Shown: positions 44,666-56,597, counted from the stretch's first letter. The stretch is DNA of 64,000 bases from Halomonas salipaludis (GCF_002286975.1 NZ_NSKB01000007.1:62001-126000); one strand, 5' to 3'. Notes: generated by a model not told the origin, from the letters alone. Translations and numbers: made by a program.

Positions 44666-46129
44666 ATGCTCGATCACTACTTCCATCTCGATTTCGACGC
44701 CCAGCGCGGCTTGCAGGAACAGCTGCGCGAAGCGCTTCTCGATGCAATCCATGCAGGAACCATTCCCGCCGAAGAGGCGCTGCCATCCTGTCGTAGGCTA
44801 TCGCTGCAGCTCGGCATCTCACGCAACACAGTGGCGCTGGTATACGAGGGGCTGGTGGAGGATGGTTATCTGATCAGCCGGCCGCGCAGTGGCTACTATC
44901 TGCACGACGCCTACCAAGAAGCGGATGCACCTGACATGCCGGTCGCGGTACGCGAACAGGCGGTGGGTGCACCACGATGGAGCCAGCGATTCACGCATCG
45001 CCCCAGCCACTTGCAGGGCGTATTGCGGCCCAGCAACTGGATGGATTACGCCTTTCCTTTCATCTATGGCCAGCTCGACACACGGCTATTTCCGCTGGAA
45101 CAGTGGCGCGAGGCATCGCGGCGCCTACTGGGTAGCCAGCGTGAACGTCGCTGGCTGAGCGACCGTTACGACCAGGACGATCCGATGCTGGTAGAGCAGC
45201 TGCGTACCCGGGTGCTGCCCAAGCGGGGGATCCACGCGCGCAGCGATGAGATCCTGATTACGCTAGGGTCACAGAACGCGCTGTTCCTCATCGCACAGCT
45301 GCTATTGGATCGTAACAGCCGTGTCGCGGTGGAGAACCCCGGCTATCGAGAAGCGGCCAATGTGTTCCTGCGCCAAGGGGTCAAGCTCAACTATCAGGCG
45401 GTGGATAACGAGGGCATGCGGCTCGACGGTGAGGCGGCCGACTGCGACTACCTCTATGTCACCCCCAGTCACCAAGGACCCACCGGCATTACCATGAGCC
45501 GAGCCCGCCGCGAGATGCTCATCGAGCAGATCCAGCGGTGCGACCAGATCGTGCTCGAGGATGACTACGACGCTGAGGTCAACTTCGATCACCATGCGCA
45601 ACCGGCGCTCAAGGCGAGCCGCGCAGGATCACGGGTGATCTACATGAGCAGCCTCTCCAAACCACTCTCCCCTGGCTTGCGGCTAGGCTACCTGGTGGCC
45701 GACGCCGAGCTGATCGACGAGCTGCGCGCCCTGCGCCGGCTGATGTATCGCCACCCGCCCTCCAGCCTGCAGCAGCAGCTGGCGCAGTTCCTTTCCCAAG
45801 GGCACTACCACCGCTACCTGCGCATGTTCTCCGACAAGATGCGTGAACGCTGGGAGGTAATGAACGACAGCCTGATGCATGCGCTGCCGTGCTGCCGGCG
45901 CGTGGGCGGCGATCATGCCAGCGTGTTCTGGCTCGAGGCACCCGAGCATGTCGATACCCAGCGCCTGGCCTGGCGAGCGGCCCAGCATGGCGTATTGATC
46001 GAACCCGGCTTCCAGCACTTCTTCGATCGAGTACCGCCACGCAACTTCATGCGCCTGGGCTTCGGTGCCATTGATGCCGAACGTATCAAACCCGGCATCG
46101 CCCGCCTGGCGCAGTCGTTCGGCGCATAG
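44666..46129 (+). CDS. MocR-type transcriptional regulator (GntR HTH plus aminotransferase domain)
   Basis: 487 residues: an N-terminal GntR winged helix (about 10-75; LQEQLREALLDAIHAGTIPA, then SRNTVALVYEGLVEDGYLIS) followed by a fold-type I aminotransferase-like domain with the PLP lysine in SSLSKPLSPGLRLGYLV (about 330). Members (GabR, PdxR, TauR) control PLP, GABA or taurine metabolism and sense ligand through PLP. The neighbouring aminotransferase and amino-acid importer suggest it governs use of an amine or amino acid. The ATG at 44666 follows CGGGAG. Confidence 0.9.
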   Translation: MLDHYFHLDFDAQRGLQEQLREALLDAIHAGTIPAEEALPSCRRLSLQLGISRNTVALVYEGLVEDGYLISRPRSGYYLHDAYQEADAPDMPVAVREQAVGAPRWSQRFTHRPSHLQGVLRPSNWMDYAFPFIYGQLDTRLFPLEQWREASRRLLGSQRERRWLSDRYDQDDPMLVEQLRTRVLPKRGIHARSDEILITLGSQNALFLIAQLLLDRNSRVAVENPGYREAANVFLRQGVKLNYQAVDNEGMRLDGEAADCDYLYVTPSHQGPTGITMSRARREMLIEQIQRCDQIVLEDDYDAEVNFDHHAQPALKASRAGSRVIYMSSLSKPLSPGLRLGYLVADAELIDELRALRRLMYRHPPSSLQQQLAQFLSQGHYHRYLRMFSDKMRERWEVMNDSLMHALPCCRRVGGDHASVFWLEAPEHVDTQRLAWRAAQHGVLIEPGFQHFFDRVPPRNFMRLGFGAIDAERIKPGIARLAQSFGA

Positions 46130-46144
46130 CGCCCCCGGCGGGCG

Positions 46145-47452
46145 TCAGCACGACGCGCCGAGCACTTCGTCGAGAATCGCCAGTCCCTGCTCGACTTCCG
46201 CTTCGCTGACGATGCAGGGCGGCACGATATGCAGGCGATTCTCGATCACAAAGGGCAGCAAGCCCTTGGCGAGCATCGCGCTTTTCAACTTGGCGACCTC
46301 GGCCGCGGGCAGCGGTGCGCGGGATCGACGATCGCTGACCAACTCCAGGGCGTGGAAGACACCGAGACCGCGTACCTCGCCAATGACAGCATGATCGGCC
46401 GCCAGCTGCTGAAGACCCTTGGCCAGGACCCCATTGCCCACCCGGTCGGCGTTTTCCACCACCCCCTCGTCACGCATGGCGTCCAGTGTCGCGACGATCG
46501 AGGCCATGGCCAGCGGGTGGCCCGAGTAGGTCAGGCCACCGAAGAACATATGGTCGTCGAAGTGGCGGCAGATCGCGTCAGAGACAATCACGCCGCCGGT
46601 GGGAACGTAACCGGAGTTAACCCCTTTGGCAAAGACCACCAGGTCCGGCTCCACCGCGAAGTGCTCGAACGCAAACCAGCGGCCGGTGCGGCCGAAGCCT
46701 GCCATCACTTCATCCAGAATCAGTAGGATACCGTACTGATCGGCCAGCTTGCGCACCCCCTGCAGATAGTCCTTGGGCGGCACCAGCACCCCGGCAGTCC
46801 CGGGGATCGTTTCGAGCAGGATTGCGGCGATGGAGCCAGGTCCCTCGCACTCGATCACACGCTGTAGGTGTTGCAGGGCACGCTCGCACTCTTGCGTCTC
46901 ATCGACGGCCCAGAAGTCGCTGCGGTAGAGATAGGGGTTGAAGAAGTGCGCATGCCCGCGGGCGAACTCGTTGGGGATGCGCCGCGGGTCGCCAGTGGCG
47001 ACGATAGCGGCGCCGGTATTGCCATGGTAAGAGCGGTAGGCCGAGAGGATCTTGTCGCGACCGGTGAAGCTCCGCGCCATGCGCATGGCATTCTCATTGG
47101 CATCGGCGCCGGCATTGGTAAAGAACACCTTGCTGAAGGGCCCGGGCGCACGTTCGAGGATGCGCTTGGCCGCCTCTCCACGAGCCAGGTTGGCGTGAGC
47201 GGGCGCGACGGTGGCCAGCGTCTCGGCCTGGGCCTGAATCGCGGCAACTACCTTGGGATGCTGATGGCCGATGTTGGTATTGACCAGCTGGCTGCTGAAA
47301 TCCAGATACTCCTTGCCCGCATAGTCCCACATCCGGCAGCCCTTTCCCCCCGCTATCACCAGCGGGTCGAGCTTGCCTTGCGAGGACCACGAGTGAAAGA
47401 CGTACTGGCGGTCGAGTTGATGGACGAAGTCGTTGGTCACGCAATCGCTCAT
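46145..47452 (-). CDS. Class III aminotransferase, omega-amino acid or taurine:pyruvate type
   Basis: 435 residues, PLP fold type I. VFFTNAGADANENAMRMAR (about 109), SYHGNTGAAIVATGDPRR (about 140), LLILDEVMAGFGRTGRWFAFE (about 236-256; Asp that binds the PLP pyridine), VFAKGVNSGYVPTGGVIV (about 268, PLP lysine) and GGLTYSGHPLA (about 298) are seen. The start FVHQLDRQYVFHSWSSQGKL resembles taurine--pyruvate and related aminotransferases, but no xsc gene is nearby, so the substrate is open. Convergent with the MocR gene. Confidence 0.88.
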   Translation of the reverse strand: MSDCVTNDFVHQLDRQYVFHSWSSQGKLDPLVIAGGKGCRMWDYAGKEYLDFSSQLVNTNIGHQHPKVVAAIQAQAETLATVAPAHANLARGEAAKRILERAPGPFSKVFFTNAGADANENAMRMARSFTGRDKILSAYRSYHGNTGAAIVATGDPRRIPNEFARGHAHFFNPYLYRSDFWAVDETQECERALQHLQRVIECEGPGSIAAILLETIPGTAGVLVPPKDYLQGVRKLADQYGILLILDEVMAGFGRTGRWFAFEHFAVEPDLVVFAKGVNSGYVPTGGVIVSDAICRHFDDHMFFGGLTYSGHPLAMASIVATLDAMRDEGVVENADRVGNGVLAKGLQQLAADHAVIGEVRGLGVFHALELVSDRRSRAPLPAAEVAKLKSAMLAKGLLPFVIENRLHIVPPCIVSEAEVEQGLAILDEVLGASC

Positions 47453-48547
<1,095 letters not shown>

Positions 48548-48670
48548 CGCTCCTAGCGACCATTTAAGGAATTGCCGTAAGACTCGGCCGCCGACTCATG
48601 ACCCCGCTTGACAGGCCAGCCAGGACTGACAATGCTGACGGCCCGAGTCACGCGAATACCGAGGATCAAA

Positions 48671-50629
48671 ATGCATTATCTGTCTCAACCCAGCGGATGG
48701 GTGGGCGGCGTGCTGCTGGTGTGCGCTTCCAGTGCCCTGGCCGCCGACGTCGAATTGAGGATCATCGAGACGACCGATATCCATAGCCATGTAATGGACT
48801 TCGACTACTACCGCGACACCGAGGTCGAGGACCTGGGCCTGGTGCGTACCGCCACCTTGATTCGCCAGGCGCGCGACGAGGTCGCCAATAGCCTGCTGGT
48901 CGACAACGGCGATCTGATCCAGGGCAGCCCGATGGGTGACTACATGGCCGATGAAGGCCTCGCCCAAGGTGAGACTCACCCGGTCTACAAGGCCATGAAC
49001 CTGCTCGACTACGAGGTCGGCAACATTGGCAATCATGAGTTCAACTACGGCCTCGACTACCTCGAGCGCGCCATCGACGGTGCCGACTTCCCCTATGTCA
49101 GCGCCAATGTCTTCGATGCCGAGAGCGGCGAGCACTATTTCGATCCCTACCTGATCGAATCCTACAAGCTGGTCGACAGTGACGGCGAAGCCCAGACGAT
49201 TCGGGTCGGCTATATCGGCTTCGTCCCGCCGCAGATCATGGACTGGGATCGCCAGCATCTCGAGGGCAAGGTGACCGCCGCCGATATCACCGAAACCGCC
49301 AGAGAACTGGTGCCGCGGATGAAGGCCGAAGGCGCCGATATCGTGGTCGCCATCCCTCATTCGGGGTTGTCGAGCGATCCCTATCGGGCCATGGCCGAGA
49401 ACTCGGTCTACTACCTGTCCGAGGTCGAGGGCATCGATGCCATCGCCTTCGGCCACGCCCACGCAGTCTTCCCCAGCGACGACTTCGCCGAGATTCCCGG
49501 GGTCGACGTGGCGCGCGGCACCATCAACGGCGTGGTCGCCGTGATGCCGGGGCGCTGGGGCAGCCATGTCGGGATCATGGACTTGACCCTTAGCGCCGAT
49601 GGCGATGGCTGGCGCGTCGCCGAGGCCCGCGCCGAGGCGCGACCGATCTACGACGCCAGCGAGCGCCGCGCCCTGGTCGAGGCCGATGCGGAGATCGCCG
49701 ACGCCGTGGCCCACGACCACGACGCCACCCGCAACTTCGTCAGCCAGCCGATCGGCCAGGCCAGCGCGCCGATGTACAGCTACCTGGCCCTGGTCCAGGA
49801 CGACCCCACCGTGCAGATCGTCAACCTGGCACAACAGGATTACGTCGAGCGCTTCATCCAGGGCGACCCGGACCTCGAGGAGCTGCCAGTGCTGTCGGCC
49901 GCGGCACCATTCCGCGCCGGCGGTCGCAAGGATGGCCCCCACGAGTACACCCAGGTCGAGGCCGGAGAGCTCAGCTACCGCAATGCTGCCGACCTGTATC
50001 TCTACAACAACAACTTGGCAGCACTGAAGGTCAGCGGCGCCGAGCTCAAGGAGTGGCTGGAATGCTCGGCGGGGCAGTTCAATCGCATCGATCCCGATCT
50101 CGAGGAGACCCAGGCACTGCTCAACTGGGAGGGCTTTCGCACCTACAACTTCGATGTCATCGACGGCGTGGAGTACCGCATCGACGTCACCCAGCCGGCG
50201 CGCTATGACGGCGACTGCGAGCTGCTCGATGCCGACGCCGAGCGTATTCAAGGGCTGAGCTACGCCGGTGAACCGGTCGACCCGGAGCAGGTCTTCCTGG
50301 TCGCCAGCAACGACTACCGCGCCTACGGCGGCCACTTCCCAGGTACCGGCGAAGACAATGTCGCCTTCGTTTCACCGGACGAGAACCGCGCCGTGGTCGC
50401 CGACTACATCGCCCGGGTCAGTGCCGAGCAGGGTCAGGTCGAACCCAGCGCCGACGGCAACTGGCAGCTGGCACCGATCAACAGCGATACGCCGCTCGAC
50501 GTGGTCTTCGAGACCTCGCCCAGCGACACCGCCGCCGACTTCATCGCCGCCAACGCCGATTACCCGGTGGAGAAGGTCGGTGAGGACGATATCGGCTTCG
50601 CGCTCTACCGTATCGACCTGCGCCCCTGA
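48671..50629 (+). CDS. cpdB: Bifunctional 2',3'-cyclic-nucleotide 2'-phosphodiesterase/3'-nucleotidase (CpdB type)
   Basis: Periplasmic phosphohydrolase of 652 residues with a signal peptide ([14 protein letters not shown], about 12-25). The calcineurin-like domain shows ETTDIHSHV (about 35), [15 protein letters not shown] (about 79), [15 protein letters not shown] (about 116), IPHSG and [13 protein letters not shown] (about 260), all metal or nucleotide ligands. The 5'-nucleotidase C-terminal domain occupies about residues 350-540. The start at 48671 follows GAGGATC. It would dephosphorylate nucleotides for uptake of phosphate and nucleosides. Confidence 0.92.
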   Translation: MHYLSQPSGWVGGVLLVCASSALAADVELRIIETTDIHSHVMDFDYYRDTEVEDLGLVRTATLIRQARDEVANSLLVDNGDLIQGSPMGDYMADEGLAQGETHPVYKAMNLLDYEVGNIGNHEFNYGLDYLERAIDGADFPYVSANVFDAESGEHYFDPYLIESYKLVDSDGEAQTIRVGYIGFVPPQIMDWDRQHLEGKVTAADITETARELVPRMKAEGADIVVAIPHSGLSSDPYRAMAENSVYYLSEVEGIDAIAFGHAHAVFPSDDFAEIPGVDVARGTINGVVAVMPGRWGSHVGIMDLTLSADGDGWRVAEARAEARPIYDASERRALVEADAEIADAVAHDHDATRNFVSQPIGQASAPMYSYLALVQDDPTVQIVNLAQQDYVERFIQGDPDLEELPVLSAAAPFRAGGRKDGPHEYTQVEAGELSYRNAADLYLYNNNLAALKVSGAELKEWLECSAGQFNRIDPDLEETQALLNWEGFRTYNFDVIDGVEYRIDVTQPARYDGDCELLDADAERIQGLSYAGEPVDPEQVFLVASNDYRAYGGHFPGTGEDNVAFVSPDENRAVVADYIARVSAEQGQVEPSADGNWQLAPINSDTPLDVVFETSPSDTAADFIAANADYPVEKVGEDDIGFALYRIDLRP

Positions 50630-50640
50630 GCGAAGGCTGT

Positions 50641-50669
50641 GGCGTGCCCCTGGCAGGGAGAGGCACGCC
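50641..50669. terminator. Hairpin between cpdB and gloA
   Basis: GGCGTGCC and GGCACGCC pair around a 13-base loop, 11 bases after the cpdB stop and 15 before the convergent gloA stop. No T-run is evident. Confidence 0.4.
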
Positions 50670-50684
50670 GCGACCGCCTCCCTC

Positions 50685-51125
50685 TTACCAGCTGCCGGTG
50701 TTCTCCATCGACGCCCAGGGCTCGCGGGGCTCAAGGGCATCGCCCTTCTGTAGCAGCTCCACCGAGATGCCGTCCGGCGATTTGACGAACGCCATATGGC
50801 CATCGCGAGGTGGGCGATTGATGGTCACGCCGTTGTCCTGCAGGTGCTGGCAAAGCGCATAGATATCGTCGACGCGATAGGCCAGGTGGCCGAAGTTGCG
50901 TCCGCCGGAATACGCCTCGGGTTCCCAGTTGTAGGTCAGCTCCAGCTCCGGGGCCTTGAGTTCGGCGCTGCGCGCCTCGTCCTCGGGGGCAGCGAGGAAC
51001 ACCAGGGTGAAGCGTCCCTTGTCGTTCTCCTTGCGACGCACCTCCTTGAGGCCCAGTAGGTCACAGTAGAAGTACAGCGAGGCGTCGAGATCGCTGACGC
51101 GCACCATGGTGTGCAGATATTGCAT
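50685..51125 (-). CDS. gloA: Lactoylglutathione lyase (glyoxalase I)
   Basis: Converts the methylglyoxal-glutathione hemithioacetal to S-lactoylglutathione. 146 residues with paired betaalphabetabetabeta modules: [16 protein letters not shown] (first His ligand), [12 protein letters not shown] (Glu about 61), [13 protein letters not shown] (second His) and [12 protein letters not shown] (second Glu). AAGGAGG lies 7 bases before the ATG at 51125. It shares a strand with the DUF411 gene just upstream. Confidence 0.93.
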   Translation of the reverse strand: MQYLHTMVRVSDLDASLYFYCDLLGLKEVRRKENDKGRFTLVFLAAPEDEARSAELKAPELELTYNWEPEAYSGGRNFGHLAYRVDDIYALCQHLQDNGVTINRPPRDGHMAFVKSPDGISVELLQKGDALEPREPWASMENTGSW

Positions 51126-51156
51126 GGGTTGCCTCCTTGGCTGGTGAGAAACGGCG

Positions 51157-51630
51157 CTAGTCGTGGATGTATTCCTGGAAGACCTGTGGCGCCTCGTGCT
51201 GCCCGCCGAAGGCGAACACAGCGTAGTCGTCGACGCGCCCGGTCTCCATGCCCGGCGAGCCGTGGGGCATCCCCGGCACCGCCAGGCCGGCAACCTCCGG
51301 CGACTCTTCGAGCAGACGCTGGATATCCGCCGCCGGCACATGGCCCTCGATCACGTAGCCATCGACCAGCGCGGTATGGCAGGAGGCCATGTCCTGGGGG
51401 ACGCCACGTTCGATCTTGACCTCGCGCAACTCGCGGGTGTCGTGCGCTTCGACCTCGAAGCCAGCCGCCTCGAGGTGCTCGGCCCAGGCCGTGCAGCAGC
51501 CGCAGTTGGGATCCTTCCACATCTCCACCAGCGGGCCTGCCCAGGCCGCGGTGGAGAAGGCACTCAACAGACCGATGCCCACCAGGCGGCGGGCAGCAGG
51601 GGGGAAGAGAGAGGGAAACAGACTCGACAT
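51157..51630 (-). CDS. DUF411 metal-binding periplasmic protein
   Basis: 157 residues with a signal peptide ([17 protein letters not shown], about 16-32). The DUF411 domain starts [19 protein letters not shown], where a CGCC motif probably coordinates metal or is redox-active, and continues with [23 protein letters not shown] (about 81-103; seen in parts) and [15 protein letters not shown]. Such proteins often lie near copper-handling genes; none is present here. GAGGAGTCGTC precedes the ATG. Confidence 0.9.
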   Translation of the reverse strand: MSSLFPSLFPPAARRLVGIGLLSAFSTAAWAGPLVEMWKDPNCGCCTAWAEHLEAAGFEVEAHDTRELREVKIERGVPQDMASCHTALVDGYVIEGHVPAADIQRLLEESPEVAGLAVPGMPHGSPGMETGRVDDYAVFAFGGQHEAPQVFQEYIHD

Positions 51631-51683
51631 GACGACTCCTCGATGCTAACGATAGTGACCTTCGACCCTCAGGATACACCAGC

Positions 51684-52262
51684 ATGTCCGCCTACTGTGA
51701 CCTAGCCCCGGGCCATGAATTCCACGGCCCCTACCACGACCACGAATATGGCTTTCCAGTCCACGACGACGACCGCCTGTTCGAGCGCCTGATCCTGGAG
51801 ATCAACCAGGCCGGCCTCTCCTGGCTCACCGTGCTCAAGAAGCGCACCGCCTTCCAGGCCGCCTTCGAGGGTTTCGACATCGACCGGGTGGCCGCCTATG
51901 GCGAGCCAGAGCGCACGCGTCTGCTGAGTGATGCCGGCATCATCCGCAACCGCCTCAAGGTCGACGCCACGATCCACAACGCCCGGGTCGTGCAACGCCT
52001 GCAGGCCGAGCACGGCAGCTTCAAGGCCTGGCTCGACCACCACCACCCACTGCCCCGTGCGGACTGGGTCAAGCTGTTCAAGCGCACCTTCCGCTTCACC
52101 GGCCCCGAGATCGTCAACGAGTTCCTGATGAGCAGCGGCTACCTGCCCGGCGCCCACCGCGACGACTGCCCGGTGCAGGCGCGTATTCTCGCCGCCGGGC
52201 CACCCTGGGCAGAGACTACCCCGGGACGGGTCGGGAACCCTGCTGCGGATCGCCACTCATAA
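51684..52262 (+). CDS. tag: DNA-3-methyladenine glycosylase I
   Basis: Excises 3-methyladenine from alkylated DNA. 192 residues: PYHDHEYGFPVHDD at about 16-29, LILEINQAGLSWLTVLKKR (about 36; helix-hairpin context) and AFQAAFEGFDIDRVA follow the Tag family. Zinc-site residues are plausible: Cys5, a His in YHDHE, and AHRDDC near 158-163 (His and Cys four apart). Divergent from DUF411. Confidence 0.93.
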   Translation: MSAYCDLAPGHEFHGPYHDHEYGFPVHDDDRLFERLILEINQAGLSWLTVLKKRTAFQAAFEGFDIDRVAAYGEPERTRLLSDAGIIRNRLKVDATIHNARVVQRLQAEHGSFKAWLDHHHPLPRADWVKLFKRTFRFTGPEIVNEFLMSSGYLPGAHRDDCPVQARILAAGPPWAETTPGRVGNPAADRHS

Positions 52263-52311
52263 CAACCGTTCATTCACGTCGACCTCGGCGCGCAGGGAGA
52301 ACGACCAAAGC

Positions 52312-53376
52312 ATGGATTCGATTACACAGGCGGCACTGGGCGCCGCCATCGGCGGCGCCGTGCTTGGCCGCCGGCTGGGCCGCAAGGCGGTACTGATCGG
52401 CGCGGCGCTCGGCACCCTGCCGGACCTCGACGTGGTGCTCGATTACGGCGACGCCGTGGCTAACTACACCGAACACCGCGGTTTCAGCCATTCGCTATTC
52501 GTGCTCACCGGGCTTGGTACGCTATTGGCGCTACTCGCCGCGCGTTTTGCCCCGGCGCGGGACATTCCGCTGCGCCACTGGTGGCTGTTCTTCGTGCTGT
52601 GCCTGACCACCCATCCGCTGCTCGATGCGCTGACCACCTATGGCACCCAGCTATGGTGGCCGCTGGACGTACACCCCAGCGCCTGGCCGATCGTATTCAT
52701 CATCGACCCGCTCTACACCCTGCCGCTGCTGGTAGGCATCGTCATCGCCCTGATCAGCGGCAACGGCCGCCGCGCTCCAGCCTGGGGCCTGGCACTGTCG
52801 AGCCTGTATCTGGTGTTCGCCTTCGGCGCCAAGAGCCTGGTGGAGTATCGTATCGGACCCGGGCTTGCCGAACGCGGGCTGGATGACGTGCCACGGCTGG
52901 TGCAGCCAACGCCGTTCAATACGTTGCTGTGGCGAGTCACGGTGATCGACGGCGACGACCAGCACGAGGCGCTGGTCAGCATCTTCGACGGCCGTGCGCC
53001 GGTCGACTTCGCGCATTTCTCGCGCGGCGCACAGTGGGAACCAGCGGCGCTGGCCAGTGCCAACGGCGCACGGCTCGACTGGTTTGCCGGTCCCTTCCTG
53101 CGCTACGACGTGGAGCTGATCGACGACATCCCGACCCTCACCGCTACCGACCTGCGCCTGGGCTTTCCAGGCTTTCATCCGTTTACCTTCACGCTGCTCG
53201 AGGCCGACCTCGACGCCGGCCAGTGGCATCCGCTGGCCAGCGAGCAGCGCGAAACGCCGCCCCGCGAAAACGGCGAGGCGCTGGCGCTTCTCGGCCAGCG
53301 CATCCTCGACCCCGACGCGCCGCTATGCCTCGGCGAGCTGGTCGACGAGCGCTGGCATGAGGAAGTGACCTGTTGA
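52312..53376 (+). CDS. YdjM-like (DUF457) inner-membrane metal-dependent hydrolase family protein
   Basis: 354 residues. N-terminal half with four or five hydrophobic segments and the YdjM/DUF457 signature: MDSITQAALGAAIGGAVLG, GTLPDLDVVLDYGD (about 38) and YTEHRGFSHSL (about 53), with His and Asp residues thought to bind metal. C-terminal 150 residues appear soluble. Members are called putative hydrolases; no reaction is known. Ends 2 bases before the convergent lipoprotein gene. Confidence 0.88.
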   Translation: MDSITQAALGAAIGGAVLGRRLGRKAVLIGAALGTLPDLDVVLDYGDAVANYTEHRGFSHSLFVLTGLGTLLALLAARFAPARDIPLRHWWLFFVLCLTTHPLLDALTTYGTQLWWPLDVHPSAWPIVFIIDPLYTLPLLVGIVIALISGNGRRAPAWGLALSSLYLVFAFGAKSLVEYRIGPGLAERGLDDVPRLVQPTPFNTLLWRVTVIDGDDQHEALVSIFDGRAPVDFAHFSRGAQWEPAALASANGARLDWFAGPFLRYDVELIDDIPTLTATDLRLGFPGFHPFTFTLLEADLDAGQWHPLASEQRETPPRENGEALALLGQRILDPDAPLCLGELVDERWHEEVTC

Positions 53377-53378
53377 GG

Positions 53379-54161
53379 CTAGGGGGCAATACCTTGCCCA
53401 CAGCCCCTATACGTCTGCCCGTCGAGGGTCAGCGTGACGCGCACCGGGAAGGGGTCACCCTTCATATCGTCGAAGCAGGCCCTGGCCTCCAGCTCCAGCA
53501 GGAACGGCTGCTCGGCGGCGCCGCTGACCAGCCGCACCCGGCCGTTGGCATTGTCCATCATGGTGACCCGGTAGGGCAGGTTCAGTTCGCGCTCACCATA
53601 GTCGAGCAGCAGCGACAGGCGCGGCGCATCATGGTCGAGGCTGACGATCCAGCCCGGCTCGTTGCCGCGGCCGTGAAACATCACCCCGGGGCGGTCGGCG
53701 CGGGTCATGGTGGAGCGCGTCAGGTCCTGCTGGCAGTCGAGGCGGCCGTTGTCGCTCTCCACCAGCGCTTCGTCGCCCTTGTTCCAGAAGCTCAGATCAT
53801 CGACCGTGTAGCGCGCGCCGCTGGCCACTACCGCCGGTGCCAGGCGGTAGGCACCCTGCCGCGACCATAGCCGCAGTTCGTCGTCGCCATACGCCGAAAC
53901 CAGGTCTTGGGCCGGCTGGCAGCGCCAGGCGACGAAGCGCTCGGCGCTGCCGGGGAAGAACAGCGATGGCAGCAGCGGGGCCGGCTCGCTGGCCGCCACC
54001 TCGGCCGCCGAACGCTCGTCGGTCACGGCGGTGGCCCCGGTGCTGTCGACCACCGCCGGTGGCGGCTCATCGCTGCTCTGGGGAGCGGCGCAGCCGGCCA
54101 GCCACAGCGCGCCACAGGCGATCCCGGCGACGCGGGCAAGAGAGGGAGAAGGGGTCATCAA
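53379..54161 (-). CDS. Lipoprotein with MliC-like and COG3650-like parts
   Basis: 260 residues. Lipoprotein signal ending LWLAGC (Cys24), a low-complexity linker (about 30-65), then a MliC-like lysozyme-inhibitor domain (FVAWRCQPAQDLVSAY at about 77 to DNGRLDCQQDL at about 143, with the paired Cys). It continues with a COG3650-like region: FHGRGNEPGWIVSLDHDA (about 163), LDYGERELNLPYRV and RACFDDMKGDPFPVRVTLT with GQTYRGCG at the end. The MliC part suggests inhibition of C-type lysozyme at the cell envelope; the second part is of unknown function. Confidence 0.82.
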   Translation of the reverse strand: MMTPSPSLARVAGIACGALWLAGCAAPQSSDEPPPAVVDSTGATAVTDERSAAEVAASEPAPLLPSLFFPGSAERFVAWRCQPAQDLVSAYGDDELRLWSRQGAYRLAPAVVASGARYTVDDLSFWNKGDEALVESDNGRLDCQQDLTRSTMTRADRPGVMFHGRGNEPGWIVSLDHDAPRLSLLLDYGERELNLPYRVTMMDNANGRVRLVSGAAEQPFLLELEARACFDDMKGDPFPVRVTLTLDGQTYRGCGQGIAP

Positions 54162-54207
54162 CGGGCTCCTTGCAAGGCGAACGAATCCTGATCCGCGCCA
54201 AGCATAA

Positions 54208-54238
54208 CAGGCGCCGGGGCGATTCGCCCCGGCGCCTG
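54208..54238 (-). terminator. Terminator downstream of metE
   Basis: CAGGCGCCGGGGCG and CGCCCCGGCGCCTG form a perfect 14-bp stem with a 3-base loop, 25 bases after the metE stop. On the minus strand TTATGCTTG follows. Confidence 0.75.
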
Positions 54239-54262
54239 GTCGTGTCGGCCTTCAGCGCAGCA

Positions 54263-56563
54263 TCAACCGTGCTTGCGGCGCAGCTCGCGGGCCGCCTCGA
54301 CCATATTGGCCAGCGCCGGTTCGACCTCTGCCCAGCCGCGGGTCTTGAGGCCGCAGTCGGGGTTGACCCACAGCCGCTCGGCGGGGATCTTGTCCAGCGC
54401 CTTATCCATCAGCTGCACCATCCAGGCCACCTCGGGAATGTTCGGCGAGTGGATATCGTAGACGCCGGGGCCGATCTCGTTGGGGTAGGCGAAGTCCTGG
54501 AAGGCATCCAGCAGCTCCATGTCCGAGCGCGAGGTCTCGATGGTGATCACATCGGCATCCAGCGCAGCGATGGAGGCGATGATGTCGTTGAACTCCGAGT
54601 AACACATGTGGGTGTGGATCTGGGTGGCATCCTCGGCCACCGCCGCCGACAGCTTGAAGCAGGCCACCGCCCAGTCGAGATAGCCCTGCCATTCGGCCTG
54701 GCGCAGCGGCAAGCCCTCGCGCAGCGCCGGCTCGTCGATCTGGATGATGCGAATGCCGGCGGCCTCGAGGTCGGCGACCTCGTCGCGCAGCGCCAGGGCG
54801 ATCTGCCGGCAAGTGGTCTCACGCGGCTGGTCGTCGCGCACGAAGGACCACTGCAGGATGGTCACCGGGCCGGTGAGCATGCCCTTCATCGGCTTGTCGG
54901 TGAGCGACTGGGCGTACTCGCTCCAGGCCACCGTCATCGGCTGGGGGCGCGCCACGTCGCCGTAGATCACCGGTGGCTTGACGCAGCGCGAGCCGTAGCT
55001 CTGCACCCAACCAAAGCGGGTGAAGGCGAAACCATCGAGCTGCTCGCCGAAGTACTCGACCATGTCGTTGCGCTCCGGCTCGCCGTGTACCGGCACGTCG
55101 ATACCCAACGCATCCTGGCGCGCCACCGCATGGGCGATCTCCTGCTGCATCTGCGCCGTGTAGTCGGCCTGGCTCAGCTCGCCGGCCTTGAACGCGCGCC
55201 GCGCGGCGCGGATCTCGGCGGTCTGCGGGAAGGAACCGATGGTGGTGGTGGGAAACAGCGGCAGCTCGAAGGCACGGCGCTGGGCCCGCGCCCGTTCGGG
55301 ATAAGGGCTGGCGCGCTCGGTGTCAGCGGCCGCGACCGCCGCCAGGCGCTCGGCCACCGCCGGGCGATGGATACGCGCCGAGGCGCGCCGCGCATCGAGT
55401 GCCGCGGTGGCCGACTCGAGGCAGGCGCGGTCGTCCGGCGTGGCGCGATTGTCCAGCAAGCGTGCCAGGGTCACCGTCTCGTCGAGCTTCTGGCGAGCGA
55501 AGGCCAACCAGCTCTTGAGCTCGGTGTCGAGCTCGGTCTCGGCCTCGAGGTCCACCGGCACATGCAGCAGCGAGCAGCTCGGCGCGATCCACAGCCGTTC
55601 GCCGAGGCGCATGCGCGCATCCGCCAGCCGCTCGCGCAGTACCGCCAAGTCGGCACGCCAGATGTTGCGGCCATCAATGGCGCCCAGCGACAGCACCTTG
55701 TAGCCCGGCAGGTTGTCGATCACCGCGGTGAGCTGCTCGGGGGCGCGTACGGCGTCGATATGCAGCCCGTCGACAGCCAGGCCGGTGGCCAGCTTGAGGT
55801 TGTCGCCCAGCCCGCCGAAGTAGGTCGCCAGCAGCACCTTGAGCGGCGCGCGAGAGAGGCGACTATAGGCCGACTCGAAGGCCTGCTGCCAGTCGCGGGG
55901 CAGGTCCTGGACCAGCGCCGGCTCGTCGAGCTGCACCCACTCGACGCCCTGCTCTGCCAGCCGTGCCAACACCTCGGCGTAGACCGCCAGCACCCCGTCG
56001 AGCAGGCTCAGGCGGTCGAGGCCGTCATCGCCCTTGGCCTTGCCCAGCCACAGCCAGGTGAGCGGGCCGAGCAGGCTGACCTTGACCGGGTGCCCCGCGG
56101 CGACGGCCTCGTCGACCTCGCCGAATAGCCGCTGGCTGGCCAGGCGGAACGTCTGGCCGGCATGCAGCTCGGGGACCAGGTAGTGGTAGTTGGTGTCGAA
56201 GTACTTGGTCATCTCGCAGGCCGCCGCCGGCGCGCCGCTGGGGGCGCGGCCGCGGGCCATGCGAAAGGCGGTGTCGAGATCGATATCGCCAGCGGCCACG
56301 TCAGGCTCGGCGCCAAAGCGCGGCGGCACCGCGCCGAGCAGCAGCGAGACGTCGAGGACCTGGTCGTAGAAGGCGAAATCGCCCACCGTGACCATGTCGA
56401 GGCCCGCGGCGCGCTGTTCGTGCCAGTGCCGGGCGCGTAGTTCGCGCCCCGCGCTTTCCAGACCATCGCGGTCCAGTTCGCCTTTCCAGTACGCTTCGGT
56501 GGCGCGCTTGAGTTCACGATTCGCGCCGATGCGTGGGTAGCCGAGAATGTGTGCCAGTGCCAT
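54263..56563 (-). CDS. metE: Cobalamin-independent methionine synthase
   Basis: Transfers the methyl group of 5-methyltetrahydropteroyl-triglutamate to homocysteine. 766 residues, in line with E. coli MetE. The N-terminal domain opens with [18 protein letters not shown] and the C-terminal catalytic domain holds the zinc ligands in [13 protein letters not shown] (His and Cys), an upstream Glu, and [12 protein letters not shown] (Cys). [16 protein letters not shown] marks the domain start near 433. AAGGG precedes the ATG. Divergent from metR, its LysR activator. Confidence 0.97.
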   Translation of the reverse strand: MALAHILGYPRIGANRELKRATEAYWKGELDRDGLESAGRELRARHWHEQRAAGLDMVTVGDFAFYDQVLDVSLLLGAVPPRFGAEPDVAAGDIDLDTAFRMARGRAPSGAPAAACEMTKYFDTNYHYLVPELHAGQTFRLASQRLFGEVDEAVAAGHPVKVSLLGPLTWLWLGKAKGDDGLDRLSLLDGVLAVYAEVLARLAEQGVEWVQLDEPALVQDLPRDWQQAFESAYSRLSRAPLKVLLATYFGGLGDNLKLATGLAVDGLHIDAVRAPEQLTAVIDNLPGYKVLSLGAIDGRNIWRADLAVLRERLADARMRLGERLWIAPSCSLLHVPVDLEAETELDTELKSWLAFARQKLDETVTLARLLDNRATPDDRACLESATAALDARRASARIHRPAVAERLAAVAAADTERASPYPERARAQRRAFELPLFPTTTIGSFPQTAEIRAARRAFKAGELSQADYTAQMQQEIAHAVARQDALGIDVPVHGEPERNDMVEYFGEQLDGFAFTRFGWVQSYGSRCVKPPVIYGDVARPQPMTVAWSEYAQSLTDKPMKGMLTGPVTILQWSFVRDDQPRETTCRQIALALRDEVADLEAAGIRIIQIDEPALREGLPLRQAEWQGYLDWAVACFKLSAAVAEDATQIHTHMCYSEFNDIIASIAALDADVITIETSRSDMELLDAFQDFAYPNEIGPGVYDIHSPNIPEVAWMVQLMDKALDKIPAERLWVNPDCGLKTRGWAEVEPALANMVEAARELRRKHG

Positions 56564-56597
56564 GTGCTAACCCTTGAGGTGATAAACCGATATGATT

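Noticed and set aside
54263..56563. Long plus-strand frame (763 codons) opposite metE
   Set aside because: It is antisense to a certain gene and has the composition of a shadow frame. metE motifs, length and divergent metR support the minus-strand gene.
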